DNA of 64,000 bases from an uncultured Albidovulum sp. (lineage in GTDB: Bacteria > Pseudomonadota > Alphaproteobacteria > Rhodobacterales > Rhodobacteraceae), in NCBI GenBank assembly GCA_913064775.1, contig CAJYAD010000014.1, forward strand, positions 1 to 64,000. Reading direction: 5' to 3'. Of this stretch, positions 43,098 to 52,703 are shown piece by piece. The position numbers and the translations under genes were made by a program. Positions within the stretch are counted from its first letter, which is position 1; the number at the start of each line of letters is the position of its first letter. The notes beneath the pieces are model-generated. The model saw only the letters and a list, made by a program, of their open reading frames with translations. It ran no database searches and was not told where the DNA came from.

Positions 43098-44549
43098 CTA
43101 CCGCGCCAGCGCCAACAGGCCCGGCACGTCGAGATGGGCCTCCATATGCGCGGCAAGCTGGTCCAGCGTGGCCTCTACCCCGGCGCGGTAGCCGGTGGCC
43201 ACCCCGGCGCCGCCAAGCCCCGCAAGGAAGGCCGCGCGAAAGCCGTCATCGGCGAACATGCCGTGGACATAGCTTCCCATCACCCGTCCGTCGGCCGAAA
43301 CCGCGCCCTCGGGCGCCCCGTCGAGCCGCGCGAAGGGGCGGGCGCAATCGGGGCCCTCGGTGCGGCCGATGTGGATCTCATAGCCATCGAACCGCGCGCC
43401 CGAGGCGGCATGTTCCGCCGTCACCCGTGTCAGGCGCTTGTCGTCCGACATCACCGTGGTCACATCGAGAAGCCCCAGCCCCGCACTGTCGCCCGCCGGC
43501 CCCTCGATCCCCTCAGGGTCGGCTATGCTGCGGCCCAGCATCTGATAGCCGCCGCAGATCCCCAGCACCGCGCCGCCGCGCCGTTGGTGGGCGACAAGGT
43601 CGATGTCCCAGCCCTGCGCGCGCAGGAACGCCAGATCGCCGCGCGTCGACTTGCTGCCCGGCACGATCACCAGATCCAGATCGCCCGGGATCGCCGCGCC
43701 GGGGCCGATCATGCGGATGCTGACCCCCGGCTCTGCCGCCAGCGGGTCGAGATCGTCGAAATTGGCAATCCGCGACAGCGCGAGGCAGCCGATTTTCACT
43801 CCGCCCGGGCCGCCCACCGCCTTTTCGTGGACATCAAGCGCATCCTCGGCCGGAAGCCGCGACGCCTGCGCAAAGAACGGCAGCACGCCGAAGCCGGGCC
43901 AGCCGGTCTTTGCGGCGATATAATCATAGCCCTTGTCGAACAGCCGCGGGTCGCCGCGGAACTTGTTGATCACGAAGCCTGCGACCATCGCCGCATCCTC
44001 GGGGTCGATCACCGCCTGGGTGCCGACGATTTGCGCGATCACCCCGCCCCGGTCGATGTCCCCCGCCAGCACCACCGGCACCCCGGCGGCGCGGGCAAAT
44101 CCCATGTTGGCGATGTCGCCCGCGCGCAGGTTCACCTCGGCCGGGCTGCCCGCGCCCTCGACGATCACCAGATCGTATCGCGCACGCAGCCGATTGAAAG
44201 AGTCGAGCACCGGCGACATCAGCGACGGCTTCATCCCCCAGTAGTCGCGCGCCTTCATGGTGCCGACCCGTCGCCCCTGCACGATGACCTGCGATCCCAC
44301 ATCGGTTTCGGGCTTCAGCAGCACCGGATTCATGTCGACGACCGGCTCCAGCCCCGCCGCCAGCGCCTGCAGCGCCTGAGCGCGACCGATCTCGCCCCCG
44401 TCCGCGGTCACGGCGGCATTGTTCGACATGTTCTGCGGCTTGAACGGCGCCACCGACAGCCCCCGCGCCCGCGCCGCACGGCAAAGCCCCGCCACCAACA
44501 ACGATTTGCCGACGTTCGAGCCGCAGCCCTGAATCATCAGCGCGGGCAT
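43098..44549 (-). CDS. cobQ: Cobyric acid synthase
   Basis: This 483-aa protein has an N-terminal ATP-binding domain ([40 protein letters not shown]) and a C-terminal class-I glutamine amidotransferase domain with the Cys in [14 protein letters not shown]. It amidates four carboxylates of adenosylcobyrinic diamide. Its ATG overlaps the cobO stop (TGATG), so the two are coupled. The order cobO-cobQ follows the order of the reactions. Confidence 0.94.
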   Translation of the reverse strand: MPALMIQGCGSNVGKSLLVAGLCRAARARGLSVAPFKPQNMSNNAAVTADGGEIGRAQALQALAAGLEPVVDMNPVLLKPETDVGSQVIVQGRRVGTMKARDYWGMKPSLMSPVLDSFNRLRARYDLVIVEGAGSPAEVNLRAGDIANMGFARAAGVPVVLAGDIDRGGVIAQIVGTQAVIDPEDAAMVAGFVINKFRGDPRLFDKGYDYIAAKTGWPGFGVLPFFAQASRLPAEDALDVHEKAVGGPGGVKIGCLALSRIANFDDLDPLAAEPGVSIRMIGPGAAIPGDLDLVIVPGSKSTRGDLAFLRAQGWDIDLVAHQRRGGAVLGICGGYQMLGRSIADPEGIEGPAGDSAGLGLLDVTTVMSDDKRLTRVTAEHAASGARFDGYEIHIGRTEGPDCARPFARLDGAPEGAVSADGRVMGSYVHGMFADDGFRAAFLAGLGGAGVATGYRAGVEATLDQLAAHMEAHLDVPGLLALAR

Positions 44550-45202
44550 CAGAATTCGATCCCCGCCTGCGCCTTGATGCCCGACCGGAACGGATGCTTC
44601 ACCAGCGTCATCTCGGTCACCAGATCCGCGAATTCGATCAGCGCCTCGGCGGCGTTGCGACCGGTCAGCACCACATGGGTCATCTCGGGCTTCTCGTCGC
44701 GCAGGAAGGCCACGACCTCCTCGACATCCAGATATTCATAGCGCAGCGCGATGTTGATCTCATCGAGAAGAACCATCCGGATCTGGGGATCGCGGATCAG
44801 TTCCTTGGCCTTCTCCCAGCCGGCGCGGGCGGCGGCGATGTCGCGCGCCCGGTCTTGGGTTTCCCAGGTGAACCCCTCGCCCATCGCATGAAACTGGCAC
44901 AGATCGCCAAAATTCTCGGTCAGCAGACGGCGCTCGCCGGTGTCCCAGGCGCCCTTGATGAACTGCACCACGGCGCAGGGCATGCCATGGGCGATGCCGC
45001 GTAGAATCATTCCGAAGCCCGAGGACGACTTGCCCTTGCCGGCCCCGGTATGGACAATCACCAGCCCCTTTTCGCCGGTCTTCTTCGCCATGATCTTGTC
45101 GCGCGCAGCCTTCTTCTTCGCCATCTTCGCGGCATGTTCTTCGTCGGTGCGTTCGTGGGTGACGTGTTTCCCGGCCATTCGGTCGCTTCCCTTGCTTGAC
45201 AT
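44549..45202 (-). CDS. cobO: Cob(I)yrinic acid a,c-diamide adenosyltransferase
   Basis: This 217-aa CobA/CobO/BtuR-type protein has a basic N-terminus ([20 protein letters not shown]), the P-loop [20 protein letters not shown] and [15 protein letters not shown]. It adenosylates the reduced corrin cobalt. I chose the ATG at 45202, which has GGAGGGGGCAGG directly upstream, over the ORF-track start at 45247. The upstream minus-strand promoter must lie in the region that forms the riboswitch on the plus strand. Confidence 0.92.
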   Translation of the reverse strand: MSSKGSDRMAGKHVTHERTDEEHAAKMAKKKAARDKIMAKKTGEKGLVIVHTGAGKGKSSSGFGMILRGIAHGMPCAVVQFIKGAWDTGERRLLTENFGDLCQFHAMGEGFTWETQDRARDIAAARAGWEKAKELIRDPQIRMVLLDEINIALRYEYLDVEEVVAFLRDEKPEMTHVVLTGRNAAEALIEFADLVTEMTLVKHPFRSGIKAQAGIEF

Positions 45203-45233
45203 CCTGCCCCCTCCTGCCACAGATGAGCGCACG

Positions 45234-45418
45234 TTGGTGTCTGCCATACGACAGGCTAAGAGGGAATGCGACGGGGCCTTATTTGCCCCGGAAACAGCCG
45301 CCCCCGCGACCGTGACCGGAGAGGTCGCCCGATGCCACTGGCCCGATCAGGCCGGGAAGGTGGGCGACCGCAGGGCCAATGGCCCCGACTCCGCAAGCCG
45401 GGAAACCTGCCAGCGAAT
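45234..45418 (+). promoter_or_regulatory. Cobalamin riboswitch upstream of the DUF1636-cobW-cobN operon
   Basis: TTGGTGTCTGCC at 45234 opens a structured leader. It contains GGAATGCGAC, the conserved internal part GAAACAGCCGCCCCCGCGAC, GGGAAGGTGGGCGA and the B12 box AAGCCGGGAAACCTGCC (45395-45411). The order and spacing fit the AdoCbl aptamer consensus. About 110 nt of GC-rich expression platform separate it from the ATG at 45527, probably masking the ribosome-binding site when B12 is bound. Confidence 0.85.
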
Positions 45419-45526
45419 AGTAGTACCGGCGGACGGGGTGTTCCGCGGCAGGCTGTGTAGCGGTCCCCCGGGCCGACTCCGCAATCTGGCGACATCCCCC
45501 CCCTGCCAAGAACGGGCTGAGGAAGA

Positions 45527-45889
45527 ATGGTCGCCACACTGCATGTCTGCATCACCTGCAAGGCCGGTCAGCCGATCGCCGAGGGCGAAACCTGCCCCGG
45601 TGCCCGGCTGCACGCCGCGCTGACCGCCGAGGCCTGCCCCGAGGGCGTCCGGATCGTGCCGGTCGAATGCCTGTCGGCCTGCAACAGCGGCGCCGCGGTC
45701 GCGCTGTCGCGCCCCGGGTCGTGGTCCTATGTCTATGGGCGGCTCGACCCGGATCATGCCAGCGACATCCTCGCCGGCGCCGCCGCCTATGCCCGCACCG
45801 ATGACGGCCTCGTGCCCTGGCGCGAACGCCCGGTGGTGTTTCGCAAGCAATCCCTCGCCCGCATCCCCCCTCAGAAGGCCACGCCATGA
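45527..45889 (+). CDS. DUF1636-family protein, first gene after the B12 riboswitch
   Basis: This 120-aa protein has cysteines in CITCKAGQPIAEGETCPG and in VPVECLSACNSGAAVALSRP, spaced as in thioredoxin-like [2Fe-2S] ferredoxins, and matches the DUF1636 family style. A metal- or cluster-binding role is likely but not proven. It starts at ATG 45527 with GAGGAAG upstream and overlaps cobW by ATGA. Riboswitch control and coupling to cobW argue for a job in cobalt handling or corrin redox chemistry (inference). Confidence 0.75.
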   Translation: MVATLHVCITCKAGQPIAEGETCPGARLHAALTAEACPEGVRIVPVECLSACNSGAAVALSRPGSWSYVYGRLDPDHASDILAGAAAYARTDDGLVPWRERPVVFRKQSLARIPPQKATP

Positions 45890-46920
45890 CCGATCTCGCC
45901 AAAATCCCCGTCACCATCGTCACCGGCTTCCTTGGCTCGGGCAAGACCACGCTGATCCGGCACCTGATGCAGAACGCGGGCGGTCGGCGCCTTGCCGTGC
46001 TGGTCAATGAATTCGGCACGATGGGCGTCGACGGCGACATCCTGCGCGGCTGCGCCGACGAGAATTGCCCCGCCGAGAATGTCGTGGAACTTGCCAATGG
46101 CTGCATCTGCTGCACCGTCGCGGATGAGTTCATCCCGACGATGGAAGCGCTTCTGGCCCTGCCCCAGCGCCCCGATCACATCCTGATCGAGACCTCGGGC
46201 CTTGCCCTGCCCAAGCCGCTGCTGAAGGCCTTCGACTGGCCGGCGATCCGGTCGCGCATCACCGTCGACGGGGTGATCGCGCTAGCCGATGCCGAGGCCG
46301 TGGCGGCGGGCCGCTTCGCCCCCGATCCGGCGGCGGTGGATGCCCAGCGCGCGGCCGACGAGAGCCTCGACCACGAAACCCCGCTGTCCGAGGTCTTCGA
46401 GGACCAGATCGCCTGTGCCGACATCATCCTGCTGACCAAGGCCGATCTGGCGGGCGAAGCGGGCCTGGCCGCTGCCCGCGCCGCGATCGCGGCCGAGGCG
46501 CCGCGCCCGCTGCCGATGGTGGCGGTGACGAACGGGGCGGTGGACGCCTCGGTGATCCTCGGCCTCAACGCGGCGGCCGAGGACGATCTGGCCGCACGCC
46601 CCTCGCATCACGACGGGTTCGACGACCATGAGCATGACGATTTCGACACGATCGTCGTGGACCTGCCCGAGCAGGACGACCGCGAAGGGTTGATCGCCGC
46701 GCTGGAGCAATTGGCAACAGAGCGCAACATCCTGCGCGTCAAGGGCCATGTCGCGCTGGCGGGCAAGCCGATGCGGCTGCTGGTGCAGGCCGTCGGCGCC
46801 CGGGTGCGCTGTCAGTTCGACCGGCCATGGGGGGCGGCGCCGCGGCGCTCTCAGCTTGTGGTGATCGCCGAAAAGGGTGATATCGACGCGCCCGCGATCC
46901 GGGCCGCCTTGGGGGCCTGA
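45886..46920 (+). CDS. cobW: CobW-family GTPase (cobalt metallochaperone)
   Basis: This 344-aa G3E GTPase has Walker A TGFLGSGKTTLIRHL, the metal-binding CxCC in NGCICCTVADEF, and ILLTKADL as the guanine motif. A His/Asp-rich loop (HHDGFDDHEHDD) precedes the C-terminal CobW_C domain. It is thought to deliver cobalt for insertion into the corrin by the CobN complex, whose gene follows 6 bp later. Start and end overlap or abut the neighbours, indicating one transcript. Confidence 0.93.
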   Translation: MTDLAKIPVTIVTGFLGSGKTTLIRHLMQNAGGRRLAVLVNEFGTMGVDGDILRGCADENCPAENVVELANGCICCTVADEFIPTMEALLALPQRPDHILIETSGLALPKPLLKAFDWPAIRSRITVDGVIALADAEAVAAGRFAPDPAAVDAQRAADESLDHETPLSEVFEDQIACADIILLTKADLAGEAGLAAARAAIAAEAPRPLPMVAVTNGAVDASVILGLNAAAEDDLAARPSHHDGFDDHEHDDFDTIVVDLPEQDDREGLIAALEQLATERNILRVKGHVALAGKPMRLLVQAVGARVRCQFDRPWGAAPRRSQLVVIAEKGDIDAPAIRAALGA

Positions 46921-46926
46921 TCCGCG

Positions 46927-49900
46927 ATGCATGTCGTTTTCCGCGAAAGCCATGGCCTGGACGAGACCGAGACGCCCTTTGACCCCGGACAGGACCCGGC
47001 GGATCTGGTGGTGCTGTCGTTCTCGGACAGCGATCTCGGCGCTTTCGCGGCCGGTTGGCACCGGGCGCGGGAAAGCGACGCATCGCTGCCCTCGCTGCGG
47101 CTATGCAACGTCGTGGCGCTGCGCCATCCGCTTTCGGTCGACGCCTATGTCGAACGCACCCTGTCCGGCGCGAAGGCCATCCTCGTCCGGCTGATCGGGG
47201 GCGAGGCCTATTGGCCCTATGGTCTTTCCTCGCTGCGCGACCTCGCCCAGCGGCGCGGCATCGCCCTTGCCGTCCTGCCCGGTGACGGACGCGAGGACCC
47301 GACGCTCGACACCTACTCGACCGTGCCGGTCTCGACCCTCAGACAGCTTTCCACGCTATGCGAGGCGGGCGGGGCGGTCGCCGCACAGGCGGCGCTGGCC
47401 CAGCTTTCATTGGCGGCAGGGCTTTATATGGGTCCAGTGCCCGGCACCAAGAGCCTGCCCGAGGCCGGGATTTACCTGCCCGGCAAGGGCGTGATCGCGG
47501 CCCTGCCCGACAGCGCGGCCCCCATGATCGCCGTCACCTTCTACCGCGCCTACCTTGCCGCCGCCGATACCGAGCCGGTGGACACGTTGATCGCCGAACT
47601 GACAAAAGCAGGCTTCACCGCCTATGGCCTGTTCGCCACGTCGCTGAAATCCGAGGGCCCGGCGCGCTGGCTGACCGAGCATTTCACCGCCCATCCCCCC
47701 GCCGCGATCGTCAACGCAACCGCATTTTCAGCCCAGGGCGCGGACGGGGTGTCGCCGCTTGACGCCGCTGGCGTGCCGGTTTTCCAGGTCGCGCTGTCAA
47801 CCGCCCGGAAACGCGACTGGGCGGCGTCCGAACGCGGCCTTTCGCCCGCCGACCTGGCGATGCATGTGGTGCTGCCGGAGGTCGACGGCCGCCTCTTTGC
47901 TGGCGCCATCAGCTTCAAGACCCCCGGTCGTCACGATCCCGATCTGCAATTTGCCCGCTTCGCCCACCGGACCGATCCGGGGCTGGTCGCCCAGGTTGTC
48001 GCCCGGATCCGCGGCTGGTACCGGCTTGCCGCGACCCCGGCGGCGCTGCGCGATCTGGCGGTGATCCTGTCCACCTATCCCGGCCGCGCCGATCAGATGG
48101 CCCATGCCGTTGGCCTTGACACCCTCGCCTCGACCGAGGCGCTGCTGGACGACCTTCAGGCCGATGGATACCAGACCACCGCCGTTCCGGCCCTGGCCAA
48201 ACGCCTGCGCGATGACGCCCTCTCCTGGCCGCTCGACGCCTACCGTGCGGCCTTGGCCAGCCTTCCGCAAGAGCTGCAGCAGGCCCTTCACGCCGCCTGG
48301 GGCGCCCCCGAGGACGACCCCGCCGTGAAGAACGGCGCCTTCCACTTCGCCGCGGTTCAGGCCGGCCGCACCCTGATCGCCCTGCAGCCTGAGCGCGGCC
48401 GTCGCAAGGCCCGCGATGCCGCCTATCACGACCTCTCCGCCACGCCGCGCCACGGCTATGTCGCCTTCTACCTCTGGCTTCAGGCCCGCGCGCCGCATGC
48501 GCTGATCCACATGGGCGCGCATGGCACGCTGGAATGGCTGCCGGGCAAATCGGTGGCGCTGTCGCCCGCCTGCTGGCCCGCGCGGCTGACCGGGGCGCTG
48601 CCGGTGATCTATCCCTTCATCGTCAACGATCCGGGCGAGGCCGCCCAGGCAAAACGCCGGATCGGAGCGGTGACGCTGGGCCACCTGCCGCCACCCCTGG
48701 CCGTCTCGGCGCTGCCCGAGGATCTGGCCCCGCTGGAGCGCCTGCTTGACGAATATTCCACCGCCGACGGGCTCGATCCGGCGCGCCGCACCCGATTGAT
48801 CGCGGCGATCCGCGACGAAGCCCGCGCGCGCGGGGTGGACGCAGATCTGGGCCTGCCCCCCGACGCCACCCCGGCCGAGGCGATCACCCGCATCGACCGC
48901 TTCGTCTGCGATCTGAAGGAAAGCCGCTTCGGCGAAGGGCTGCACGTCTTCGGGCGCGGTGAATGCGGCGCGGAAGAGCGCGCGGGGCTGATGCAGGCGC
49001 TCGACGGGCGCCGCGTCGCGCCGGGCCCTGCCGGGTCGCCGGGGCGGGGGCGCTCGGACGTTCGCCCCACCGGGCGCAACCTCTTCGCCGTCGATCCCCG
49101 CGCGGTGCCGACCCGCGCCGCCCATGCCCAGGGCGTGAAGCTGGCCGAAGAGCTGATCCGCCGCCACCTGCAGGACCATGGCGACTGGCCCCGGGGGCTG
49201 GTGGTCGATCTCTGGGGCTCGGCCACCATGCGCACGGCGGGCGAGGAATTCGCGATGGCCCTGCATCTTGCGGGTCTTAGCCCGCGCTGGGACGCGGGCA
49301 CCGGCCGGGTCAGCGGGTTCGAGGTGATCCCGCCCGCGCTGCTCGACCGGCCCCGGATCGACGTGACGCTGCGGGTCTCGGGCCTTTTTCGCGACATCTT
49401 CCCGGGCCTTGCCCAGCTCTTCGAGGCCGGCTGCGCCGCGCTGGCAGACCGCGACGAGGCCCCGGACGAGAATCCCTATGCCAATGCCGCGCCCCGGGTC
49501 TTCGGCCCAAAGCCCGGGCAATACGGCCTTGGGCTGGGCGCCGACATCGCCGACCTCAGCCCAGAGGCCCGTACCCGCGCGGGCGAGGCCTGGCTGTCGG
49601 CGTCAAGCTGGGCGATCGGCGCCGATGGCCAGTCGCGCGAGGCCCGGGCCGCGCTGGAGGCCCGCCTTGCCGGAACCGACGCCTTCGTCCACCCTCAGGA
49701 TCTGCCGGAAAGCGACCTGCTGATGGCCGAGGATTACGCCGCCCACGAGGCCGGTTTTGCCGCCGCCCTTGCGCGCCTCGGCCACGCCCCGGCCGCGCTG
49801 TACCACCTTGACGCGACCGATCCCGACCGCCCCCGCGCACGCGCCCTGACCGAAGAGATCGCCCGCACCGTCCGCGCCCGCGCCGCCAATCCGGCCTGGG

Positions 49901-50181
49901 CCGACGGGATGATGGCGCATGGCTTCCGGGGCGGCGCGGAACTGGCCGCCACGCTCGACCATATGGCCGCCTTCGCGCATCTGGCGGACGCCGTACCGGG
50001 GCATCTTTTCGACCTCTACCACGCCGCGACGCTGGACCGCGACGAGGTCGTGGCCTTCCTCGAACGCGACAACCCCGAAGCGCTGGAGCGTCTGCGCGCC
50101 ACCTTCCGCGCGCTGATCGAGGCCGGGCTCTGGATCAGCCGCCGCAACTCCACCGCGCTGACGCTGGAGGCCGGATCATGA
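46927..50181 (+). CDS. cobN: Cobaltochelatase large subunit
   Basis: This 1084-aa protein has the CobN/magnesium-chelatase H body: LSGAKAILVRLIGGEAYWPY, GMHVVLPEVD-type centre (ADLAMHVVLPEVDGRLFAGA), IHMGAHGTLEWLPGKSVALS and FSRDIFPGL-like LRVSGLFRDIFPGLAQLFEA. It inserts cobalt into hydrogenobyrinic acid diamide together with ATPase subunits (CobS/CobT of P. denitrificans) that are not in this window. It is somewhat shorter than the roughly 1,275 aa of the P. denitrificans protein. The stop overlaps cobG (ATGA). Confidence 0.93.
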   Translation: MHVVFRESHGLDETETPFDPGQDPADLVVLSFSDSDLGAFAAGWHRARESDASLPSLRLCNVVALRHPLSVDAYVERTLSGAKAILVRLIGGEAYWPYGLSSLRDLAQRRGIALAVLPGDGREDPTLDTYSTVPVSTLRQLSTLCEAGGAVAAQAALAQLSLAAGLYMGPVPGTKSLPEAGIYLPGKGVIAALPDSAAPMIAVTFYRAYLAAADTEPVDTLIAELTKAGFTAYGLFATSLKSEGPARWLTEHFTAHPPAAIVNATAFSAQGADGVSPLDAAGVPVFQVALSTARKRDWAASERGLSPADLAMHVVLPEVDGRLFAGAISFKTPGRHDPDLQFARFAHRTDPGLVAQVVARIRGWYRLAATPAALRDLAVILSTYPGRADQMAHAVGLDTLASTEALLDDLQADGYQTTAVPALAKRLRDDALSWPLDAYRAALASLPQELQQALHAAWGAPEDDPAVKNGAFHFAAVQAGRTLIALQPERGRRKARDAAYHDLSATPRHGYVAFYLWLQARAPHALIHMGAHGTLEWLPGKSVALSPACWPARLTGALPVIYPFIVNDPGEAAQAKRRIGAVTLGHLPPPLAVSALPEDLAPLERLLDEYSTADGLDPARRTRLIAAIRDEARARGVDADLGLPPDATPAEAITRIDRFVCDLKESRFGEGLHVFGRGECGAEERAGLMQALDGRRVAPGPAGSPGRGRSDVRPTGRNLFAVDPRAVPTRAAHAQGVKLAEELIRRHLQDHGDWPRGLVVDLWGSATMRTAGEEFAMALHLAGLSPRWDAGTGRVSGFEVIPPALLDRPRIDVTLRVSGLFRDIFPGLAQLFEAGCAALADRDEAPDENPYANAAPRVFGPKPGQYGLGLGADIADLSPEARTRAGEAWLSASSWAIGADGQSREARAALEARLAGTDAFVHPQDLPESDLLMAEDYAAHEAGFAAALARLGHAPAALYHLDATDPDRPRARALTEEIARTVRARAANPAWADGMMAHGFRGGAELAATLDHMAAFAHLADAVPGHLFDLYHAATLDRDEVVAFLERDNPEALERLRATFRALIEAGLWISRRNSTALTLEAGS

Positions 50182-51341
50182 GCGGGTTCAAGATCTACGG
50201 GCACTGCCCCGGCGCGCTTCGCCCGATGGGCTCCGGCGACGGGCTGGTGGTGCGCATCCGCCCGCCGCTGGGCCGGCTGACCCCGGCGCAGGCGCGCGGA
50301 CTGGCCGAGGCCGCCGCGCAGTTCGGCACCGGCAATCTGGAACTGACCTCGCGCGCCAATCTGCAGATCCGCGGCATCCCCGAGGCGGCGCATCCGGCGC
50401 TGATTGGCGCGCTCTCGGCGCTGGGGCTGGTGGACCCGGACCCTGCGGCAGAGCGCGCCCGAAACCTGATCGTCACGCCGTTTCACCGGGCGGGGGACGG
50501 CACGATGGAACTGGCCGGGGCGCTGACCGAAACGCTTCTGACCGCACCGCCCCTGCCGGCGAAATTCGGCCTCGCCCTCGATTGCGGGCGCGCGCCGGTG
50601 TTGCGCGACACCGCCGCCGACATCCGGATAGAGCGCGACGCCGGTGGTCGGCTATTGATCCGTCCCGACGGGCTGAGCGAGGGGCAGTTGACCACCGCAT
50701 CCGAGGCGCCGGGCGCCGTGTTGAGCCTGCTTCGCTGGTTCGCCGATCATGGCGTCGGCGCCGATGGGCGCGGCCGGATGCGCGATGCCGCCGCCCGGCT
50801 GACAAGCTTTCGCGCGCAGGCTATCCCGGCGCCTGCTGCGACCACTCCGCCCGCCGGGCCGGCCGAGGGCGGGTTGCTTGTCGCCGCGCCCTTCGGCCTG
50901 CTGCCAGCAAAGGCACTCGCGGCGCTGGCCGAGCATGCAAGCGAACTCTGCCTCACCCCCTGGCGCGCGCTCTTCCTGCCCGGCGCCACCGCCCTGCCCG
51001 ACGTGCCCGGCCTGATCACCGATCCCGGCGATCCGCTGTTGCGCGTCTCGGCCTGCACCGGCGCGCCCGGCTGCCCGCAGGCGCTGGCCGCGACGCGCCC
51101 GCTTGCACGCTCCCTTGCCGCGCATCTGCCGCCGGGGCAGCGCCTGCATGTCTCGGGCTGCGCCAAGGGCTGCGCCCATCCCGACCCCGCCGAGATCACC
51201 CTGACCGCCACGCCCGAGGGCTTCTCGCTTGCGCATCACGCCCGCGCCGCCGATCCACCCGAACGCCGCGGCCTGAGCCCGCAAACGCTTCTGGCTTCCC
51301 CTTCCCTCCTGACCCGGACCGATGATGCCCCATCTCTATGA
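50178..51341 (+). CDS. cobG: Precorrin-3B synthase
   Basis: This 387-aa nitrite/sulfite-reductase-fold protein has two ferredoxin-like halves (FGTGNLELTSRANLQIRGIP) and the four cysteines for the [4Fe-4S]-siroheme-type centre: VSACTGAPGCPQALA and HVSGCAKGCAHPDPA. It uses oxygen to hydroxylate precorrin-3A, marking this as the aerobic pathway. It is shorter than the P. denitrificans enzyme (about 460 aa) but keeps all cluster ligands. It ends 20 bp inside cobH. Confidence 0.9.
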   Translation: MSGFKIYGHCPGALRPMGSGDGLVVRIRPPLGRLTPAQARGLAEAAAQFGTGNLELTSRANLQIRGIPEAAHPALIGALSALGLVDPDPAAERARNLIVTPFHRAGDGTMELAGALTETLLTAPPLPAKFGLALDCGRAPVLRDTAADIRIERDAGGRLLIRPDGLSEGQLTTASEAPGAVLSLLRWFADHGVGADGRGRMRDAAARLTSFRAQAIPAPAATTPPAGPAEGGLLVAAPFGLLPAKALAALAEHASELCLTPWRALFLPGATALPDVPGLITDPGDPLLRVSACTGAPGCPQALAATRPLARSLAAHLPPGQRLHVSGCAKGCAHPDPAEITLTATPEGFSLAHHARAADPPERRGLSPQTLLASPSLLTRTDDAPSL

Positions 51342-51954
51342 AACCGACGGCGCGGCGATCTACCGCCAGTCCTTCGCCACGATCCGGGCCGAGGCCGACC
51401 TTGCCCGCTTCACCCCTGAGGAAGAGGTCGTCGTCGTGCGCATGATCCACGCCGTCGGCTTCGTCGGGCTGGAGGCGCAGGTCGCCTTCACCCCCCGCAT
51501 GGCCATCGCTGCCCGCGCGGCGCTGGAGGCCGGCGCACCGATTCTGTGCGACGCGCGCATGGTCAGCGAGGGGATCACCCGCACCCGCCTGCCCGCCGAA
51601 AACGCAGTGATCTGCACCCTGCATGATCCCGAAACCCCCACCCTCGCCAAGCGGCTGAACACCACCCGCAGCGCCGCCGCGCTGGAGCTGTGGCGCCCGC
51701 ATCTGGATGACGCCGTGGTCGCGATCGGCAATGCGCCCACCGCGCTGTTCCATCTGCTGAACATGCTCGAAGATCCCGCCTGCCCGCGCCCGGCGGCGAT
51801 CATCGGCTGTCCGGTCGGCTTTGTTGGCGCGGCGGAATCGAAAGACGCGCTGATGGCCGCGCCGCCCGCGCCGTCGCTGATCGTGCGCGGGCGTCTGGGC
51901 GGATCGGCCGTCACCGTGGCGGCGATCAACGCGCTCGCCAGCAGGAAGGAATGA
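51322..51954 (+). CDS. cobH: Precorrin-8X methylmutase
   Basis: This 210-aa protein has the catalytic His in VVVRMIHAVGFVGLEAQVAF, then ILCDARMVSEGITRTRLPAE, VAIGNAPTALFHLLNMLED and IGCPVGFVGAAESKDAL, all CobH/CbiC marks. It shifts a methyl from C-11 to C-12 to form hydrogenobyrinic acid. It overlaps cobG by 20 bp at the start and cobI by 4 bp at the end. Confidence 0.93.
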   Translation: MMPHLYETDGAAIYRQSFATIRAEADLARFTPEEEVVVVRMIHAVGFVGLEAQVAFTPRMAIAARAALEAGAPILCDARMVSEGITRTRLPAENAVICTLHDPETPTLAKRLNTTRSAAALELWRPHLDDAVVAIGNAPTALFHLLNMLEDPACPRPAAIIGCPVGFVGAAESKDALMAAPPAPSLIVRGRLGGSAVTVAAINALASRKE

Positions 51955-52703
51955 CCATGGGCCGCATCATCTGCACCGGGCTCGGCCCGGGCGACCCCGA
52001 TCTGATGAGCCTGCGCGCGGATCGGCTGATCCGCGGCGCCCGTCATGTCGCCCATTTTCGCAAGGCCGGGCGCGCCGGTCAGGCACGCAGCATCGTCGAG
52101 GGGATGCTGCACCCCGACTGCGCCGAATACCCGATGGAATACCCGGTCACGACCGAGCTTGCCTTCGACAGCCCCGAATACAACGCCTGCCTCGCGCAGT
52201 TCTATGACGATTGGGCAGACCGCCTTGCGAAGCTGGCGCAGACCGAAGACGTGCTGGTGCTGTGCGAGGGCGACCCGTTCTTCTACGGCTCCTTCATGCA
52301 TCTCCACATCCGCCTCAAGGGCCGCGCCGAGGTCGAGATCGTGCCCGGCATCACCGGCATGTCGGGCTGCTGGACGGCGACGGGCCAGCCGATGACCTGG
52401 GGCGACGACGTGATGACCGTTCTCGCCGGCACCTTGCCAGAGGCGGATCTGACCCGCCACATGCAGGCCGCCGACGCGCTGGTGGTGATGAAGACCGGGC
52501 GCAACCTGCCCAAGATCCGCCGTGCGCTGGCCGCCGCCGGACGGCTAGAGGCCGCCTGGCTGGTCGAACGCGGGACCATGCCGCAGGAACGCATCCTGCG
52601 CCTTGCGGACATGCCCGAAGGCGACTGCCCCTATTTCGCGCTGGTCCTCGTCCACGGCACCGGCCGCCGCCCGGTGGCCGCAGCAGGGACGGCCGCGCAA
52701 TGA
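51951..52703 (+). CDS. cobI: Precorrin-2 C20-methyltransferase
   Basis: This 250-aa tetrapyrrole methylase has IICTGLGPGDPDLMSLRADR, VLCEGDPFFYGSFMHLHIRL, IVPGITGMSGCWTATGQPMT and VVMKTGRNLPKIRRAL. These fit CobI/CbiL, which adds the C-20 methyl that is later lost with ring contraction. The ATG overlaps the cobH stop and the stop overlaps the cobJ start (ATGA at both ends). Confidence 0.92.
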   Translation: MTMGRIICTGLGPGDPDLMSLRADRLIRGARHVAHFRKAGRAGQARSIVEGMLHPDCAEYPMEYPVTTELAFDSPEYNACLAQFYDDWADRLAKLAQTEDVLVLCEGDPFFYGSFMHLHIRLKGRAEVEIVPGITGMSGCWTATGQPMTWGDDVMTVLAGTLPEADLTRHMQAADALVVMKTGRNLPKIRRALAAAGRLEAAWLVERGTMPQERILRLADMPEGDCPYFALVLVHGTGRRPVAAAGTAAQ

